64,000 bases of DNA from Paenibacillus antibioticophila (GCF_000455265.1 NZ_HG005139.1:2911554-2975553); one strand, 5' to 3'; shown: positions 9,772 through 19,563, counted from the stretch's first letter. Notes: generated by a model not told the origin, from the sequence alone. Numbers and translations: made by a program.

Positions 9772-11289
9772 CTATCCCTGGCTCTGATGCCTCTCCTTAT
9801 ACTCCGTGGGACTTAATCCGGTATATTCTTTGAATACTTTGGAGAAATAATGCTGGTCGCTAAAGGACAGGGCGTCCGAAACCTCCTTCACCTTCATATC
9901 GCTTCTGTCAGCCATCAGCCTGCAGGCTTCAGTGATTTTTAAACGGGTGTAATACTGCACAAAAGAGCTCTGCGCACATCTCTTCATAATTCTGCTGACA
10001 TAGGAGGGGCTCACATGAAACTTTCGGGCGATATCCGTAATCGAAAGCTGGGAGTATAAATTGCTCCGGATGTACTGATCAATCTGCCGGAACAGCTCCT
10101 CCGCACTTTTACGCCGAAGGGATTGCAGCTGCTCGAAGACCTGCTTCAACCAGGCCTCGAATCGGCTGCAGAAATCTTCATAACTATCTGCGTTCAACAG
10201 ATGACTGGCCTCCTTTTCAATCCTTACCCGGATGTCGGCGTTCAGTTCTGCGCCTGCTTGCAGGAAGGCTCCCTTAAGCGTACGGATAAATCGCTCCAGC
10301 TGAGCCAGCCGAGCGTCCTCCTCCGCCCATCTGGATAGTTGCTCCTTTCCCTTCAGCAGAAGCTGCTCCTTGCGATATCCCCGCAGCATCTCTGTAAAGC
10401 TTGCCAGAAGCTCTCTCTCCATGCTTTCCTGATCCGTGTCGGCGGCCGATTGAAGGACCGCATGGTCTCCATCCACAACGATACTTTGCTTGATTCGCAG
10501 ACGCGCCTGAAGCAGATCCGACATTTGGTGATAGACTCCCTTGAGCATGCCCGGCTCCAGCGACTGGCTCCGCCCTGCTATAGATACGGACAGCCCGATC
10601 TGCTCCAGATGCTTGCGCAGATTGTTCATGCACTCATTCAAAGAGCCATAACCCTCCATCGCCGCCTTTGGAACGACAGCCAGCATCTGCTTGGGATTCC
10701 AGGACGGGTAAACCCAGCAGCCATGCGGTTTAAAGAATTCAGCCGCATGTTGCTGAACAGCTTGTCTGCTCCAGTCTGCGCTCCCCTTGGAAAAAGGCTG
10801 CTTTTGCAATATCAGCAGGATATTTCCGTAGAGCTGAAGCCCTTTCCAATCTGGATCCGGCACTTCCCGCAGATCAACAATTTCCTTCCAGCTCTCAAGC
10901 TCTTCATGGCCTTGGCTGTTGAGCTGCTTCATTGCCCGCTCCATCACCTCCGCAAGCTGCTTACGCTCCACCGGCTTCAGCAAATAGTCGAAGACCTGCA
11001 GGTTAATCGCTTTACGGGTGTACTCAAAGTCATTATAGCCGCTAATAAGAACCGCAAGCAGACGAGGATGAAGCTGTTTAGCTTGCTCAATGAGTGCGAG
11101 ACCATCCATTTTAGGCATGCGGATATCCGTCAGCAGCAGATCAAAGTGCTGTTTACGGATCATTTCCAAGGCTTCTTCTCCATTTGCAGCCTTGGCGGCA
11201 AGCTCCAGCGGCAGCTCTAGGGAAGTGAGCAGAGACTGAATATTCCGCAATATCGGCTTGCTGTCTTCCGCAATGAGTACTCGATACAC
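9772..11289 (-). CDS. AraC-type response regulator, YesN family
   Basis: A 505-residue two-component response regulator. The receiver domain (about 1-125) has the acidic pair ED at 8-9, phospho-acceptor D55 (LLLTDIRMPKMDG) and the KPVE lysine. A central helical linker precedes a C-terminal AraC DNA-binding domain (about 400-500) with two HTH motifs, LSITDIARKFHVSPSYVSRIMKR and VKEVSDALSFSDQHYFSKVFKEYTGLSPTEY. The GTG start has GGGGG-type upstream purines. It lies 15 bases after the kinase gene and directly before the cellulase operon, so it probably activates the cellulase and/or the divergent sugar importer genes. Confidence 0.93.
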   Translation of the reverse strand: MYRVLIAEDSKPILRNIQSLLTSLELPLELAAKAANGEEALEMIRKQHFDLLLTDIRMPKMDGLALIEQAKQLHPRLLAVLISGYNDFEYTRKAINLQVFDYLLKPVERKQLAEVMERAMKQLNSQGHEELESWKEIVDLREVPDPDWKGLQLYGNILLILQKQPFSKGSADWSRQAVQQHAAEFFKPHGCWVYPSWNPKQMLAVVPKAAMEGYGSLNECMNNLRKHLEQIGLSVSIAGRSQSLEPGMLKGVYHQMSDLLQARLRIKQSIVVDGDHAVLQSAADTDQESMERELLASFTEMLRGYRKEQLLLKGKEQLSRWAEEDARLAQLERFIRTLKGAFLQAGAELNADIRVRIEKEASHLLNADSYEDFCSRFEAWLKQVFEQLQSLRRKSAEELFRQIDQYIRSNLYSQLSITDIARKFHVSPSYVSRIMKRCAQSSFVQYYTRLKITEACRLMADRSDMKVKEVSDALSFSDQHYFSKVFKEYTGLSPTEYKERHQSQG

Positions 11290-11304
11290 GATCCCCGCCC
11301 CCTT

Positions 11305-13065
11305 CTAGTAGAATTCTCTTGTAAGGGAGCCGATAATCTGAACCGTAGCTCCCTCTTCTCCATCCGCATGATTAAAGATATTAAAGAACAGCCGATTCTG
11401 GTACATCAGCTTCAAGCGATGAACGCTGTTGACGATGCCCATATTGCCGATCGACACATGGTCGTCCCTTCCTTCAAGGACTCCTGAATCCGTTATCCCG
11501 AGACTATCCTTGATCTCCTCGAGCTTGTCCGGATGGAATCCTGACCCGTTATCCTTAATCTCCAGCACCCACAGTCCATTAAACTGCTTGACCGTAATCT
11601 TGATCTGCCAGGGAGGGCTCTTTTCCAGAAAAGCATGCTCAATACAGTTTTCGACGAAAGGCTGAATCGTCAGCCTTGGCAACTGAATGCTGTGCGACAA
11701 GGCGTCCGCATGAATCTCCCAGACGAGATCCTCTTCATACTTCTGCTGCACCAAAGACAGGTAATGCCGGGTATGCTCCAGCTCCTCCGCCAAGGTGACA
11801 TGAGCATAAGGGGAGGACACAATATACCGCAGGCTGTCTGATAAATGCTTGCACATGTCCGATACGAGATGACTCTTCCCCTCTTGGGCCGCGATACTGA
11901 TCAAATAAAGGACATTGTGAATAAAGTGAGGGGCGATCTGGGCCTGCAGCGCCGAATTCCTCGCCTTCACCTCTTCATGCAAGGCCGCCTTTTCCCGCTC
12001 AATCGATTCCTGCAGCCGGTTCATCAAGTCCTGAAAGGCCTCATTCAGCAAAATCAATTCATTATTTTGACGCCGGGAGTAATCCTGCTTAATATTCATA
12101 TTGCTGTAGCTAAGCCGCCATATCTGACTGCGCAGCCTGCGAATCGGGAGCAACAGATTGCGGGTAGACAGATAAATATATACGAACGAAACCAGCATTA
12201 ATAACGTAATGAGCAGAACGGATACTTTGATAATCGAATTGATAGGCCCGGTTACATCCTGCTTGGGAGTAACGAGATAGGCCGTCCATCCAGTGCTTGG
12301 AGATTGGTGATAGGAAATGTAGTTCTTATACGGGTCCACATATACGCCTTGTCCGTCCGTAACGGCTGTCAGTTGAATATGTTCATCATCAGAGCTGCCG
12401 GATATCCTGTTCCCGCTTCCATCAAGCACATACACCGCACCGAGGGCTGCACCTTCCGTAATCCGCTCGATATAGGCCTCATCCAATTGAATCGATAAGT
12501 ACCCGTACACCCGGCCATTCTGATTCGAAATCGCACGGATAAAGGACAGATCGCTGTCCTGATGACGCAGCAGAAAGCCGACACCACTCCAGGCCGTATC
12601 TGCTCTTCCGTCAGCCAGCGGCAGCTCAAGGGTCTGCGGGTTCGTCTGCAAGCCGATATAGGCAACAAGCGGATTGCCCTCCAGATCGTAAATGGTCATA
12701 TCCTTGATATTCATTCGCGGTCCAATGGCCTGAAACATAATATCCAGCAGCCTTCGGTTCTGCTGCAATCTTTCCACCAACGGCACAGACTGATTCCTCT
12801 TCTCAAGAATCGCGAATACATCCTTGCTCGCCAAAATTCGCTGTGACAGCTGATTTTGGCTGTCGATATAGACATCAATCTGCCCGCTTATCCCGGCGGC
12901 CGTCTCGACTTTTTCCTCCAGGGTCCTCTCTTTCAAGGGGGAGATCACCATCTGGTTCACATAGATCATGAAGCACCCCAATACAAACAGCAGCAGGATG
13001 ACAAGCGTCAAAAACACTCTTGTTTGAAGACTAATGTGAAATCGGTCCATCATCCTCTTGATCAT
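11305..13065 (-). CDS. Sensor histidine kinase, YesM family
   Basis: A 586-residue membrane kinase. It has an N-terminal membrane helix (VFLTLVILLLFVLGCFMIYV), an extracellular Cache-like sensor (about 40-280), a second helix (SIIKVSVLLITLLMLVSFVYIYL), HAMP, a His_kinase module with QAQIAPHFIHNVLY carrying the phospho-histidine, and a HATPase_c domain with ENCIEHA (N box) and DNGSGF (G1). The ATG at 13065 is chosen for the GAGGGG eight bases upstream. It forms an operon with the response regulator and diverges from a sugar ABC transporter. Such YesMN pairs often sense extracellular oligosaccharides through the adjacent binding protein; cello-oligosaccharides are the likely signal here. Confidence 0.92.
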   Translation of the reverse strand: MIKRMMDRFHISLQTRVFLTLVILLLFVLGCFMIYVNQMVISPLKERTLEEKVETAAGISGQIDVYIDSQNQLSQRILASKDVFAILEKRNQSVPLVERLQQNRRLLDIMFQAIGPRMNIKDMTIYDLEGNPLVAYIGLQTNPQTLELPLADGRADTAWSGVGFLLRHQDSDLSFIRAISNQNGRVYGYLSIQLDEAYIERITEGAALGAVYVLDGSGNRISGSSDDEHIQLTAVTDGQGVYVDPYKNYISYHQSPSTGWTAYLVTPKQDVTGPINSIIKVSVLLITLLMLVSFVYIYLSTRNLLLPIRRLRSQIWRLSYSNMNIKQDYSRRQNNELILLNEAFQDLMNRLQESIEREKAALHEEVKARNSALQAQIAPHFIHNVLYLISIAAQEGKSHLVSDMCKHLSDSLRYIVSSPYAHVTLAEELEHTRHYLSLVQQKYEEDLVWEIHADALSHSIQLPRLTIQPFVENCIEHAFLEKSPPWQIKITVKQFNGLWVLEIKDNGSGFHPDKLEEIKDSLGITDSGVLEGRDDHVSIGNMGIVNSVHRLKLMYQNRLFFNIFNHADGEEGATVQIIGSLTREFY

Positions 13066-13211
13066 GGGCAGCCCCTCTCTCTCATCCTGCACTTTGCATC
13101 AAATGTACCATTATTCCACAAAATTTGACAATGGCTTCAAGTTCAGAATTTTACACATCATTTGTCATGCACAAACATGTACCCTGTCGGCAATCCATTC
13201 TATACTTTACC

Positions 13212-13225
13212 TGTAAGCGCATTCA
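13212..13225. promoter_or_regulatory. cre-like site upstream of the ABC binding-protein gene
   Basis: TGTAAGCGCATTCA differs from the cre consensus TGWAANCGNTNWCA at one fixed position. It lies 26 bases before the start of the lipoprotein gene. Confidence 0.6.
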
Positions 13226-13250
13226 AATAGAGGTTAGGGGGATGTTCTTT

Positions 13251-14570
13251 ATGAGAAAAGGAAGGAAAGCAGCAGGAATACTCACCGCTGGATTATTGAT
13301 CCTCGCATTGACCGCCTGTGGTTCCGGAGGCTCCAAATCCGGGGGTGCGGGAGACAACTCGACAGCTAAAGAGAGCAGCGGAAAAAAGGTAACGATTGAG
13401 TTGGCTATTTCCAAAAGCTCGCAGGACTCGGCCTTTATTCAACAGGATCTGCTCGATGAGTTTGAGAAGCAGACCAATATCAAGGTGAATCTGCAATTGA
13501 TTCCTGCGGAACAGACAACAACCGTGCTTCAGACCAAACTCGCCGTTGAGGAAGCGCCTGACATTATCCAATACAACCTGGCCAGCGCTACCACGGATCT
13601 GAACCTGGAGCGCAACTTCGAGATTCTTGATGACGAGCCTTGGGCCAGCCGCCTATTAAACAAGGATGTGCTGTCTGCCTATGGACACATTTACAGCTTC
13701 CATGTCAGCCAAGATACCGGGATGCAAGGTGTCGTCTATAATAAGGACATCTTCGAAGAACTGGGTCTCTCCATTCCAAACAACTATGAAGAATTTCTGG
13801 CCGTATGTGAAAAGATCAAAGAGAGCGGCACCACGCCTGTCTTTATGCCGTACAAGGACAATTGGGCGATTAACATCTGGCCGGCAGCTGCATTTGCAGA
13901 TTTTGTCTCCAGAACCGACCCGGCCTTCTTTGACGAACTGAACAACAACAAGCGGAAATGGTCGGACATTCCTGAATTCCAGACCTTCCTGCAGCAGCAA
14001 TATGACATCTATAAAATGGGGTACACCAACACCGACGTCCTCAGTGACAGCTATGACATGGCCGTAGGCAAATTCCTCAACAAAGAAGTCGCTATGATGT
14101 TCATGGGGGATTGGCTGATTGAAGGGGTTGCGCAGCAAGATCCTGACATGAGATTGGGCGTCTTCCCGATCCCGGCCATCGATAACCCTAGTCTTGGAGC
14201 CAGTCCGCTGGGCGGACAGCTGTTCATTCCGAAGACAGCCAAGCACATCGAGGAGGCTAAGAAATTCCTGGACTTTATGGCTTCCAAAGAAATTGCTCAG
14301 CAAATTGTAGATTCTAAAGGCTATGTATCCAACTTTAACGATGTAACGACACCGGCTTTGCCAGAGTACAAGCAGGAAATCGTAGATCTCTACATTACCC
14401 CGAAGAGAACGGTCCTGACCACAGATGCTTACATGCTGGTTGACCGTAACGAATTGTACCGGATGCTTCAAGATCAGTTCGCGGGAGGCTTGACGCCGGA
14501 AGAGCTGCTCAAGGCATGGGATGAGAAGTTTAATCAACTGATGGCAGACAAGCAGGTTCCTGGCTTCTAA
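13251..14570 (+). CDS. ABC sugar transporter, solute-binding lipoprotein
   Basis: A family 1 extracellular solute-binding protein of 439 residues. The signal peptide ends in a lipobox, LTAC, followed by a Gly/Ser-rich tether (GSGGSKSGGAGDN), so it is membrane-anchored by lipidation. The SBP_bac fold covers the rest, with typical VAMMFMGDW-like and FLDFMASKE segments. The ATG at 13251 has GGGGG nine bases upstream; an ATG at 13242 is possible. It heads an operon with two permeases and diverges from the sensor kinase. No ATPase gene is nearby, as usual for systems sharing an MsmX-type ATPase. Cello-oligosaccharides are the likely substrate by context. Confidence 0.9.
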   Translation: MRKGRKAAGILTAGLLILALTACGSGGSKSGGAGDNSTAKESSGKKVTIELAISKSSQDSAFIQQDLLDEFEKQTNIKVNLQLIPAEQTTTVLQTKLAVEEAPDIIQYNLASATTDLNLERNFEILDDEPWASRLLNKDVLSAYGHIYSFHVSQDTGMQGVVYNKDIFEELGLSIPNNYEEFLAVCEKIKESGTTPVFMPYKDNWAINIWPAAAFADFVSRTDPAFFDELNNNKRKWSDIPEFQTFLQQQYDIYKMGYTNTDVLSDSYDMAVGKFLNKEVAMMFMGDWLIEGVAQQDPDMRLGVFPIPAIDNPSLGASPLGGQLFIPKTAKHIEEAKKFLDFMASKEIAQQIVDSKGYVSNFNDVTTPALPEYKQEIVDLYITPKRTVLTTDAYMLVDRNELYRMLQDQFAGGLTPEELLKAWDEKFNQLMADKQVPGF

Positions 14571-14586
14571 AATAGACAGTGCAATG

Positions 14587-14622
14587 GCAGCATAATTTCT
14601 GCGGAAGCGGAGCTTGTGCTGC
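14587..14622 (+). other. Intercistronic hairpin between binding protein and permease
   Basis: GCAGCA and TGCTGC pair around an inner segment containing a further CTGCGGAAGCGG-type fold, with no U tail. Hairpins at this place often stabilise the 3' end of the binding-protein mRNA and lower permease expression; the role is inference. Confidence 0.4.
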
Positions 14623-14647
14623 CCCTGGCACAAATGGGGTGTGAGAA

Positions 14648-15520
14648 ATGAAAACAACCAAGCAACTCTACTCTTATTATCTAGTGTTGCCTGCTTTGTT
14701 GATTTACTCGATTTTCTTCGTCATACCTGCATTTGCAGGCTTCTACTACTCCTTTACGGATTGGCGGATGGATCGGTTGACCCTGGAATTCATCGGCTGG
14801 AACAATTTCCGGACCATTTTTTCAGATAAAACACTGATCCTCGCCCTCAAGAACACGTTGATCTTCGCAGTAGTGACCGTGCTCGGCAAAAATTTAGTCG
14901 GAATTGCGCTCGCGGTTGCTTTAAATATGAAGCTGAGAACCCGCAATCTTCTGCGCGCTATTTTTTACTCGCCATCGATTCTTAGCATTCTTGTGATCGG
15001 AATCATCTTTACGCCGATTTTAAGAACAGAAGGTACGCTGAACCATGTATTCGATACGCTCGGGCTTCACTCTCTATCTCAAGCCTGGCTGACCAACCCG
15101 AATATCGTCGTCTTCACCATTGCTATGATTTCAATATGGCAGCATGCCGGATTCCAGATGGCGATCTATTTGGCTGGCCTGCAGTCCATTTCCAACGAAT
15201 ATTACGAGGCCGCCACGATTGACGGTGCAGGCTCCTGGAAGAAATTCACGAATATCACGCTTCCTTTGCTGCTCCCTGCCATCAACATTAACGTGATGCT
15301 CACCCTGATCGGCGGACTCAAGGTGTTCTCCGAGGTCTTCGTCCTTACCGGCGGAGGACCGGGCAACGCTTCCCAGGTAGTGGGCACCATTATTTTGCGT
15401 GCCTTTGGAGAAGGCAATTGGGGCCTGGGCACGGCCATCAATACCTTGCTCTTCGTCGCCGTCACCATTATTGCGATTCCGCTGTTAATCTTCATGCGGC
15501 GAAAGGAGGTTGCTGAATAA
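14648..15520 (+). CDS. ABC sugar permease, MalF/LacF type
   Basis: A 290-residue inner-membrane permease with six predicted helices and the EAA loop YYEAATIDGAGSWKKFTNITLPLL that docks the ATPase. The length and the C-terminal RRKEV end are normal for the carbohydrate uptake transporter-1 family. Its stop codon shares one base with the next permease's ATG, so the two are translationally coupled. Confidence 0.93.
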   Translation: MKTTKQLYSYYLVLPALLIYSIFFVIPAFAGFYYSFTDWRMDRLTLEFIGWNNFRTIFSDKTLILALKNTLIFAVVTVLGKNLVGIALAVALNMKLRTRNLLRAIFYSPSILSILVIGIIFTPILRTEGTLNHVFDTLGLHSLSQAWLTNPNIVVFTIAMISIWQHAGFQMAIYLAGLQSISNEYYEAATIDGAGSWKKFTNITLPLLLPAININVMLTLIGGLKVFSEVFVLTGGGPGNASQVVGTIILRAFGEGNWGLGTAINTLLFVAVTIIAIPLLIFMRRKEVAE

Positions 15521-16350
15521 TGGGATTCTCACGTAAACTCACAATCCGCAATTATATCGTTGAAGGGTTCTTGCTGCTTTCTTCCCTGCTGATCTTGCTG
15601 CCCGTAATGATCATGATTATCGGCTCCTTCAAGACCAGTGCTGAAGTATTGGACTTCTCCTTGAAGTTCCCCAAGAAATGGATGTTCTCCAACTATATGA
15701 CGGTGTTTAGAGAGGGAGGCATCGGAAGGGCCTTCTTGAATAGTGTTGTAATCACGGGCATCTCATCCGTCATCAATATTGTTGCTTCCTCGGCTGCATC
15801 CTTTATTTTGGCGCGGCGGGAGACCAAATTCGCGAATACCCTGTATATGTATTTCTTTATGGGGCTGATTGCCCCGATGTCCACCATCACTACGATCCGC
15901 ATCGTCCAATGGATGGGCTTCTATGGCAGCGTAACCAGTGTTATTCTCATTTACGCCTCGTTAAATACGGCCTTTAGCGTATTTCTGTACAGCGGATTTA
16001 TCAAGACCATACCGAAGGCACTGGACGAGGTTGCCTTTCTGGAGGGTGCCGGCGTCTTCAGTGTATTCTTCCGGATTGTTACCCCGTTGATTCTGCCCGT
16101 CAATGCCACTGTCGCAATCATGGTGTTCATGTCGGTCTGGAATGATATTACGATTCCGCTCTACTTCTTGACCGACAGCTCGACCTGGACCATGCCGTTA
16201 TCCATCTACAATTTCTATGGCAAGTTCAGCCGGGACTGGAATCTGATCTTCGCAAATCTGGTGCTGACCTCGCTACCGGTCTTTATCCTGTATTTGTTTG
16301 GTCAAAAGTATATCGTCAGCGGCTTAACCGCAGGTGCTGTCAAGGGCTAA
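15520..16350 (+). CDS. ABC sugar permease, MalG type
   Basis: A 276-residue partner permease with an N-terminal helix, ILLPVMIMIIGSFKT, then helices typical of MalG-like proteins, and the EAA motif KALDEVAFLEGAGVFSVFFRIVTPLILP. It ends the importer operon; a strong terminator follows 11 bases later. Confidence 0.93.
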   Translation: MGFSRKLTIRNYIVEGFLLLSSLLILLPVMIMIIGSFKTSAEVLDFSLKFPKKWMFSNYMTVFREGGIGRAFLNSVVITGISSVINIVASSAASFILARRETKFANTLYMYFFMGLIAPMSTITTIRIVQWMGFYGSVTSVILIYASLNTAFSVFLYSGFIKTIPKALDEVAFLEGAGVFSVFFRIVTPLILPVNATVAIMVFMSVWNDITIPLYFLTDSSTWTMPLSIYNFYGKFSRDWNLIFANLVLTSLPVFILYLFGQKYIVSGLTAGAVKG

Positions 16351-16360
16351 GCAGCATAAA

Positions 16361-16418
16361 AGAGGGGCCCAAAAGTCGGTCAGCTTAGCTGATGAACTTT
16401 GGCGCCCCCTCTTTATTT
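16361..16418 (+). terminator. Terminator of the sugar importer operon
   Basis: AGAGGGG(c)C and GCCCCCTCT pair over a long stem with an inner AAAGT/ACTTT, followed by TTTATTT. The left arm is A-rich. Confidence 0.85.
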
Positions 16419-16419
16419 G

Positions 16420-16485
16420 ACAGCGATCGTAAGCACACTTCACACGTTGCCTCCAGTGTACAATCTTTAGTTCAACTTATATAGA
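16420..16485 (-). repeat. MITE-like element, partial copy B
   Basis: The minus strand reads GGCAACGTGTGAAGTGTGCT then TACGATCGCTGT, and the right end carries the terminal repeat TTAGTTCAACTTATA seen in copy A (50411-50512). The left end is missing and abuts the importer terminator. Confidence 0.6.
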
Positions 16486-16593
16486 TATTTTACTGCTCCA
16501 AGAATGTAACAAAATAACCACTGTACGTACTCCTGGTTGTCAGTTACAATACATCCATATGTCCATTCCGCGGTATCGGAGGAATGGCTGCAA

Positions 16594-17244
16594 ATGAACT
16601 ATGGAGGCTCAACTTACACTATGCACAACGCAACATCTACACAAGTAAAAATCGTTACAGCTGATCCGAGCGGAATCGGCTTATTCGGGTTGGCGATCGT
16701 TACCCTGGTCGCGTCCTCGCAAAAGCTGGGATGGACCGACGGTCTTAGCTACGCCATTCCATGGGCTATCTTCCTCGGAGCCTTCGCTCAGTTATTTGCC
16801 AGTATTCAGGACGGCAAGCATAACAACACCTTCGGTATGACCGCATTCGGCGCATACGCCTTTTTCTGGTTTGCTATGGGGACAAGCTGGTTGATCAAGC
16901 TGGGCGTATTCGGGGCTGAGCTTGCTTCCGGGGTGGACGGCAAGCAGTTGGGATTCGCCTTTCTTGGCTATCTTATTTTTACGATATTTATGACCATCGG
17001 TGCGATGGAGACGCATAAAGTACTATTCTTTATTTTTGCGCTGATTGATGTCCTGTTCCTCGGTCTAAGTCTGGATGCCTTCGGCATTATTCCTGAATTC
17101 TCCCACGCTCTGGCAGCATGGGCCGAGCTCTGTATCGGACTTCTCTCGCTCTATGGAGCCGGAGCTGCGGTGCTGAATGTCCATTTCGGAAGAAGCTTTC
17201 TTCCGGTAGGGCGTCCGTTCGGGATCTTCAAGCCTCGGGCATAA
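16594..17244 (+). CDS. GPR1/FUN34/YaaH-family acetate transporter
   Basis: A 216-residue membrane protein with six predicted helices, of the AceTr family that moves acetate or succinate with protons. The N-terminal signature region reads ADPSGIGLFGLAIVT where the family has NPAPLGL, a diverged form common in Firmicute members. The ATG at 16594 is preferred because GGAGG lies 11 bases upstream; the longer frame begins inside the repeat-bearing leader. Monocistronic, ended by a bidirectional terminator. Confidence 0.88.
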   Translation: MNYGGSTYTMHNATSTQVKIVTADPSGIGLFGLAIVTLVASSQKLGWTDGLSYAIPWAIFLGAFAQLFASIQDGKHNNTFGMTAFGAYAFFWFAMGTSWLIKLGVFGAELASGVDGKQLGFAFLGYLIFTIFMTIGAMETHKVLFFIFALIDVLFLGLSLDAFGIIPEFSHALAAWAELCIGLLSLYGAGAAVLNVHFGRSFLPVGRPFGIFKPRA

Positions 17245-17263
17245 AATTTCACATTATATAACA

Positions 17264-17311
17264 TAGCCGTCCTGCTGCGCTCCGATACGCGCGGCTGGAC
17301 GGCTATTATTT
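17264..17311. terminator. Bidirectional terminator between the transporter genes
   Basis: ATAGCCGTCC and GGACGGCTAT pair around CGC-rich inner bases. T-rich sequence follows on the plus strand (TATTTTTGT), and an AT-rich tail lies on the minus side. Confidence 0.75.
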
Positions 17312-17343
17312 TTGTCATTTTAGATAAGCTGAGCCAAAGAAGC

Positions 17344-18516
17344 TTACTGATTTCTTCGTCTAGAAAGATAGTGCGTTCCCAGGAAGAGCACTCCCCCGAT
17401 GAGCGAAACCAGGGATGCGAACAGGTACATACTCTCACCCCCATACAAATCGTTGAGACTCCCCCCGATCAATCCGCCTGACATGCCTGCCAGACCCAGA
17501 TATACCATGCTGAGCAAAGAAAAGCCTGTCGCTCCCAGCTCAGGCGGGAGAACCCGGGCGACGTAGTGCATCGCAACCAGCCAGAAAATGGCAAAGGTCA
17601 GTGCGGCTCCCGCCTGCAAGAACAACAGCACCCACGGCTCATCCGTTACATAGTAGATCAACCATCGTAATGCATATAAAAGACCGACTATGCCCAGCAG
17701 GGCAAACTCATGAATTTTGTGCAAATATCTGCCCAGCAAAGCGAACACCGGAATTTCCACGGCAGCTGCAAGCGCCCACGCCCAGCCTACCATCGAATCG
17801 GTTGCGCCTAATTCTTTCATGTACAGACCGAGCATGACATCGTTGAGCCGGTGCGGCACCGAAATGATAAAGACAAGCGCAAGAAACCAGAGAAACGACT
17901 TATTCTTGAAAATGGCACCCAGCGACTTAAGCGTCATACCGCCGCCCTCAGCCGGCTCATCCTTCAGGAAGATGAGCAGCAGCAAGGGAATCGCCCACAC
18001 AGCCCATAACAAGTAGGGCAGACGGGTAATCCCGCCCAGCAAGGCCAGAATTGCGCCTCCTGTCAGGGATATCATCGTATATCCCATGGAGCCGAACAGC
18101 CTTACCGAGCCATAAGAAATTCCTCTTCGCGACGCGGACTGAACCGATATACTGTCCACCAGCGGCATGGACGGCTGAAAGAAAAAGTACAAGGCCAGCA
18201 CAAATACCAAGGTAAGAACGTAATTAGAGCCTGCATGAAACAAGACAACACTGCTGGCAATAGCGAGGATCCATAGGACAAAAATGATCGCCTTCACCGC
18301 CTGAAGGCGGTCGCTAACATACCCCCACATCGGTTGAACCAGACTTGCCACAAACGGGCCGATAACCATAAGAAACCCGATCTGTGAAGAGGAATAGCCC
18401 TGGTTCGAGAAATAGAGCGGCAAAAAAGGCGCCACCACGGCCAGAATAGCGTACTGCCAAAAATTTAACCATCGGAGAACCAGGACCTGCTTATCCTTGC
18501 GATCCCCATCCTTCAT
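17344..18516 (-). CDS. MFS transporter, MFS_1-like (sugar/nucleoside symporter-like)
   Basis: A 390-residue major facilitator with 12 predicted helices. The first half has WGYVSDRLQAVK as the conserved loop 2-3 motif and MPLVDSISVQSA, typical of the MFS_1_like (LacY/NupG-related) group. The ATG at 18516 has GAGG six bases upstream; an in-frame TTG 18 bases earlier lies within that site. It follows the acetyl-xylan esterase on the same strand after about 50 bases, so it may import a deacetylated oligosaccharide; the substrate is inference. Confidence 0.85.
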   Translation of the reverse strand: MKDGDRKDKQVLVLRWLNFWQYAILAVVAPFLPLYFSNQGYSSSQIGFLMVIGPFVASLVQPMWGYVSDRLQAVKAIIFVLWILAIASSVVLFHAGSNYVLTLVFVLALYFFFQPSMPLVDSISVQSASRRGISYGSVRLFGSMGYTMISLTGGAILALLGGITRLPYLLWAVWAIPLLLLIFLKDEPAEGGGMTLKSLGAIFKNKSFLWFLALVFIISVPHRLNDVMLGLYMKELGATDSMVGWAWALAAAVEIPVFALLGRYLHKIHEFALLGIVGLLYALRWLIYYVTDEPWVLLFLQAGAALTFAIFWLVAMHYVARVLPPELGATGFSLLSMVYLGLAGMSGGLIGGSLNDLYGGESMYLFASLVSLIGGVLFLGTHYLSRRRNQ

Positions 18517-18565
18517 CTCTGTCCTCAACCTCAATCTCTCCGCTCCGTTATGATGGCCTCATTTC

Positions 18566-19525
18566 TTACAGTCCAAGCATGAATTGCAGGGTCCGGTCGC
18601 CGAATCCCGGAAGGTATTCATGTCCAAAGTCAGGATAGACCTCGAGTTGCTTCGGCGCTTGAATCTTATTATAGGCTGCAAATTGGGTTGATGGCGGGCA
18701 AATCGTATCCATCAGACCGACCGCCATCAGCACCTCGCCTTGAATCCTGTCAGCTAAGTGCTGGATATCAATATAGCCCAGCTTGTTGAATATCTCCTCC
18801 TCCCGCTTATGCAGCGGGTCGTGAAAACGGAAGAAATTGCGAAGCTCTTCATAAGCATCCTTAGCCAGATCCATCTCCCATACCCGGCGGTAATCACTAA
18901 GGAACGGGTATACCGGAGCCAGGCGCTTGATCCGTGGCTCCAGCGCTGAGCAAGCAATGGTCAAGCCGCCGCCCTGAGAGCCGCCCATGGCCCCAACACG
19001 CTGCTCATCCACTTCGGGGAAGCTCATCACAATTCGAGCCAGCTGTACAGTATCCAGAAAAATCTGGCGGAACAAGAGCTTATCCGGATGATCATCAAGT
19101 CCGCGAATAATATGTCCCCGAAGCGTTGTGCCCTTTACCTGCCCAGCATCCTCAGACCTGCCTCCCTGTCCCCGGCAATCCATTGCTGCAATGGAATAAC
19201 CGATTGAAGCATAGGCCAGCTTGTCATTCCAGTCGCCGCTGTTCCAGGCATATCCATGGAACTGCAGAACGGCAGGATGCGGAGTCGCAGCCGCTTTGGG
19301 CCTTACATACTTCGCATGGATTCTCGCCCCCTGCACCCCTGTAAAATATAGATCGAAGCATTCCGCCTGCGGAGCCTGAAACTCGCTTGGCACCAGCTCA
19401 ACCTTGGGATCTACAGCCTCCAATTCCGCAAGTGCTCTGGCCCAGTACTGATCGAAATCCTCCGGTTTGGGACTGATCCCTTGGTACTTCAGCAATTCGG
19501 GCATCGGCATATCAATAATCGGCAT
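18566..19525 (-). CDS. axe: Acetyl-xylan esterase / cephalosporin-C deacetylase family
   Basis: A 319-residue cytoplasmic alpha/beta-hydrolase of the AXE1 (CE7) family, which removes acetyl groups from xylo-oligosaccharides. The sequence has the RGQGG motif of CE7, the nucleophile elbow GGSQGG, the acid aspartate in GLMDTICPPST and the catalytic histidine in FGHEY. The length equals that of characterised CE7 enzymes. There is no signal peptide, so it acts on imported oligosaccharides. AGGAG lies eight bases before the ATG and a cre-like site 25 bases before it. Confidence 0.94.
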   Translation of the reverse strand: MPIIDMPMPELLKYQGISPKPEDFDQYWARALAELEAVDPKVELVPSEFQAPQAECFDLYFTGVQGARIHAKYVRPKAAATPHPAVLQFHGYAWNSGDWNDKLAYASIGYSIAAMDCRGQGGRSEDAGQVKGTTLRGHIIRGLDDHPDKLLFRQIFLDTVQLARIVMSFPEVDEQRVGAMGGSQGGGLTIACSALEPRIKRLAPVYPFLSDYRRVWEMDLAKDAYEELRNFFRFHDPLHKREEEIFNKLGYIDIQHLADRIQGEVLMAVGLMDTICPPSTQFAAYNKIQAPKQLEVYPDFGHEYLPGFGDRTLQFMLGL

Positions 19526-19549
19526 CGTTACTACTCCTTATATGTAAAA

Positions 19550-19563
19550 TGAAAGCGAAAACA
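19550..19563. promoter_or_regulatory. cre-like site upstream of the acetyl-xylan esterase
   Basis: The minus strand reads TGTTTTCGCTTTCA; one mismatch to the cre consensus. It lies just upstream of the esterase start, placing it under likely CcpA control. Confidence 0.55.
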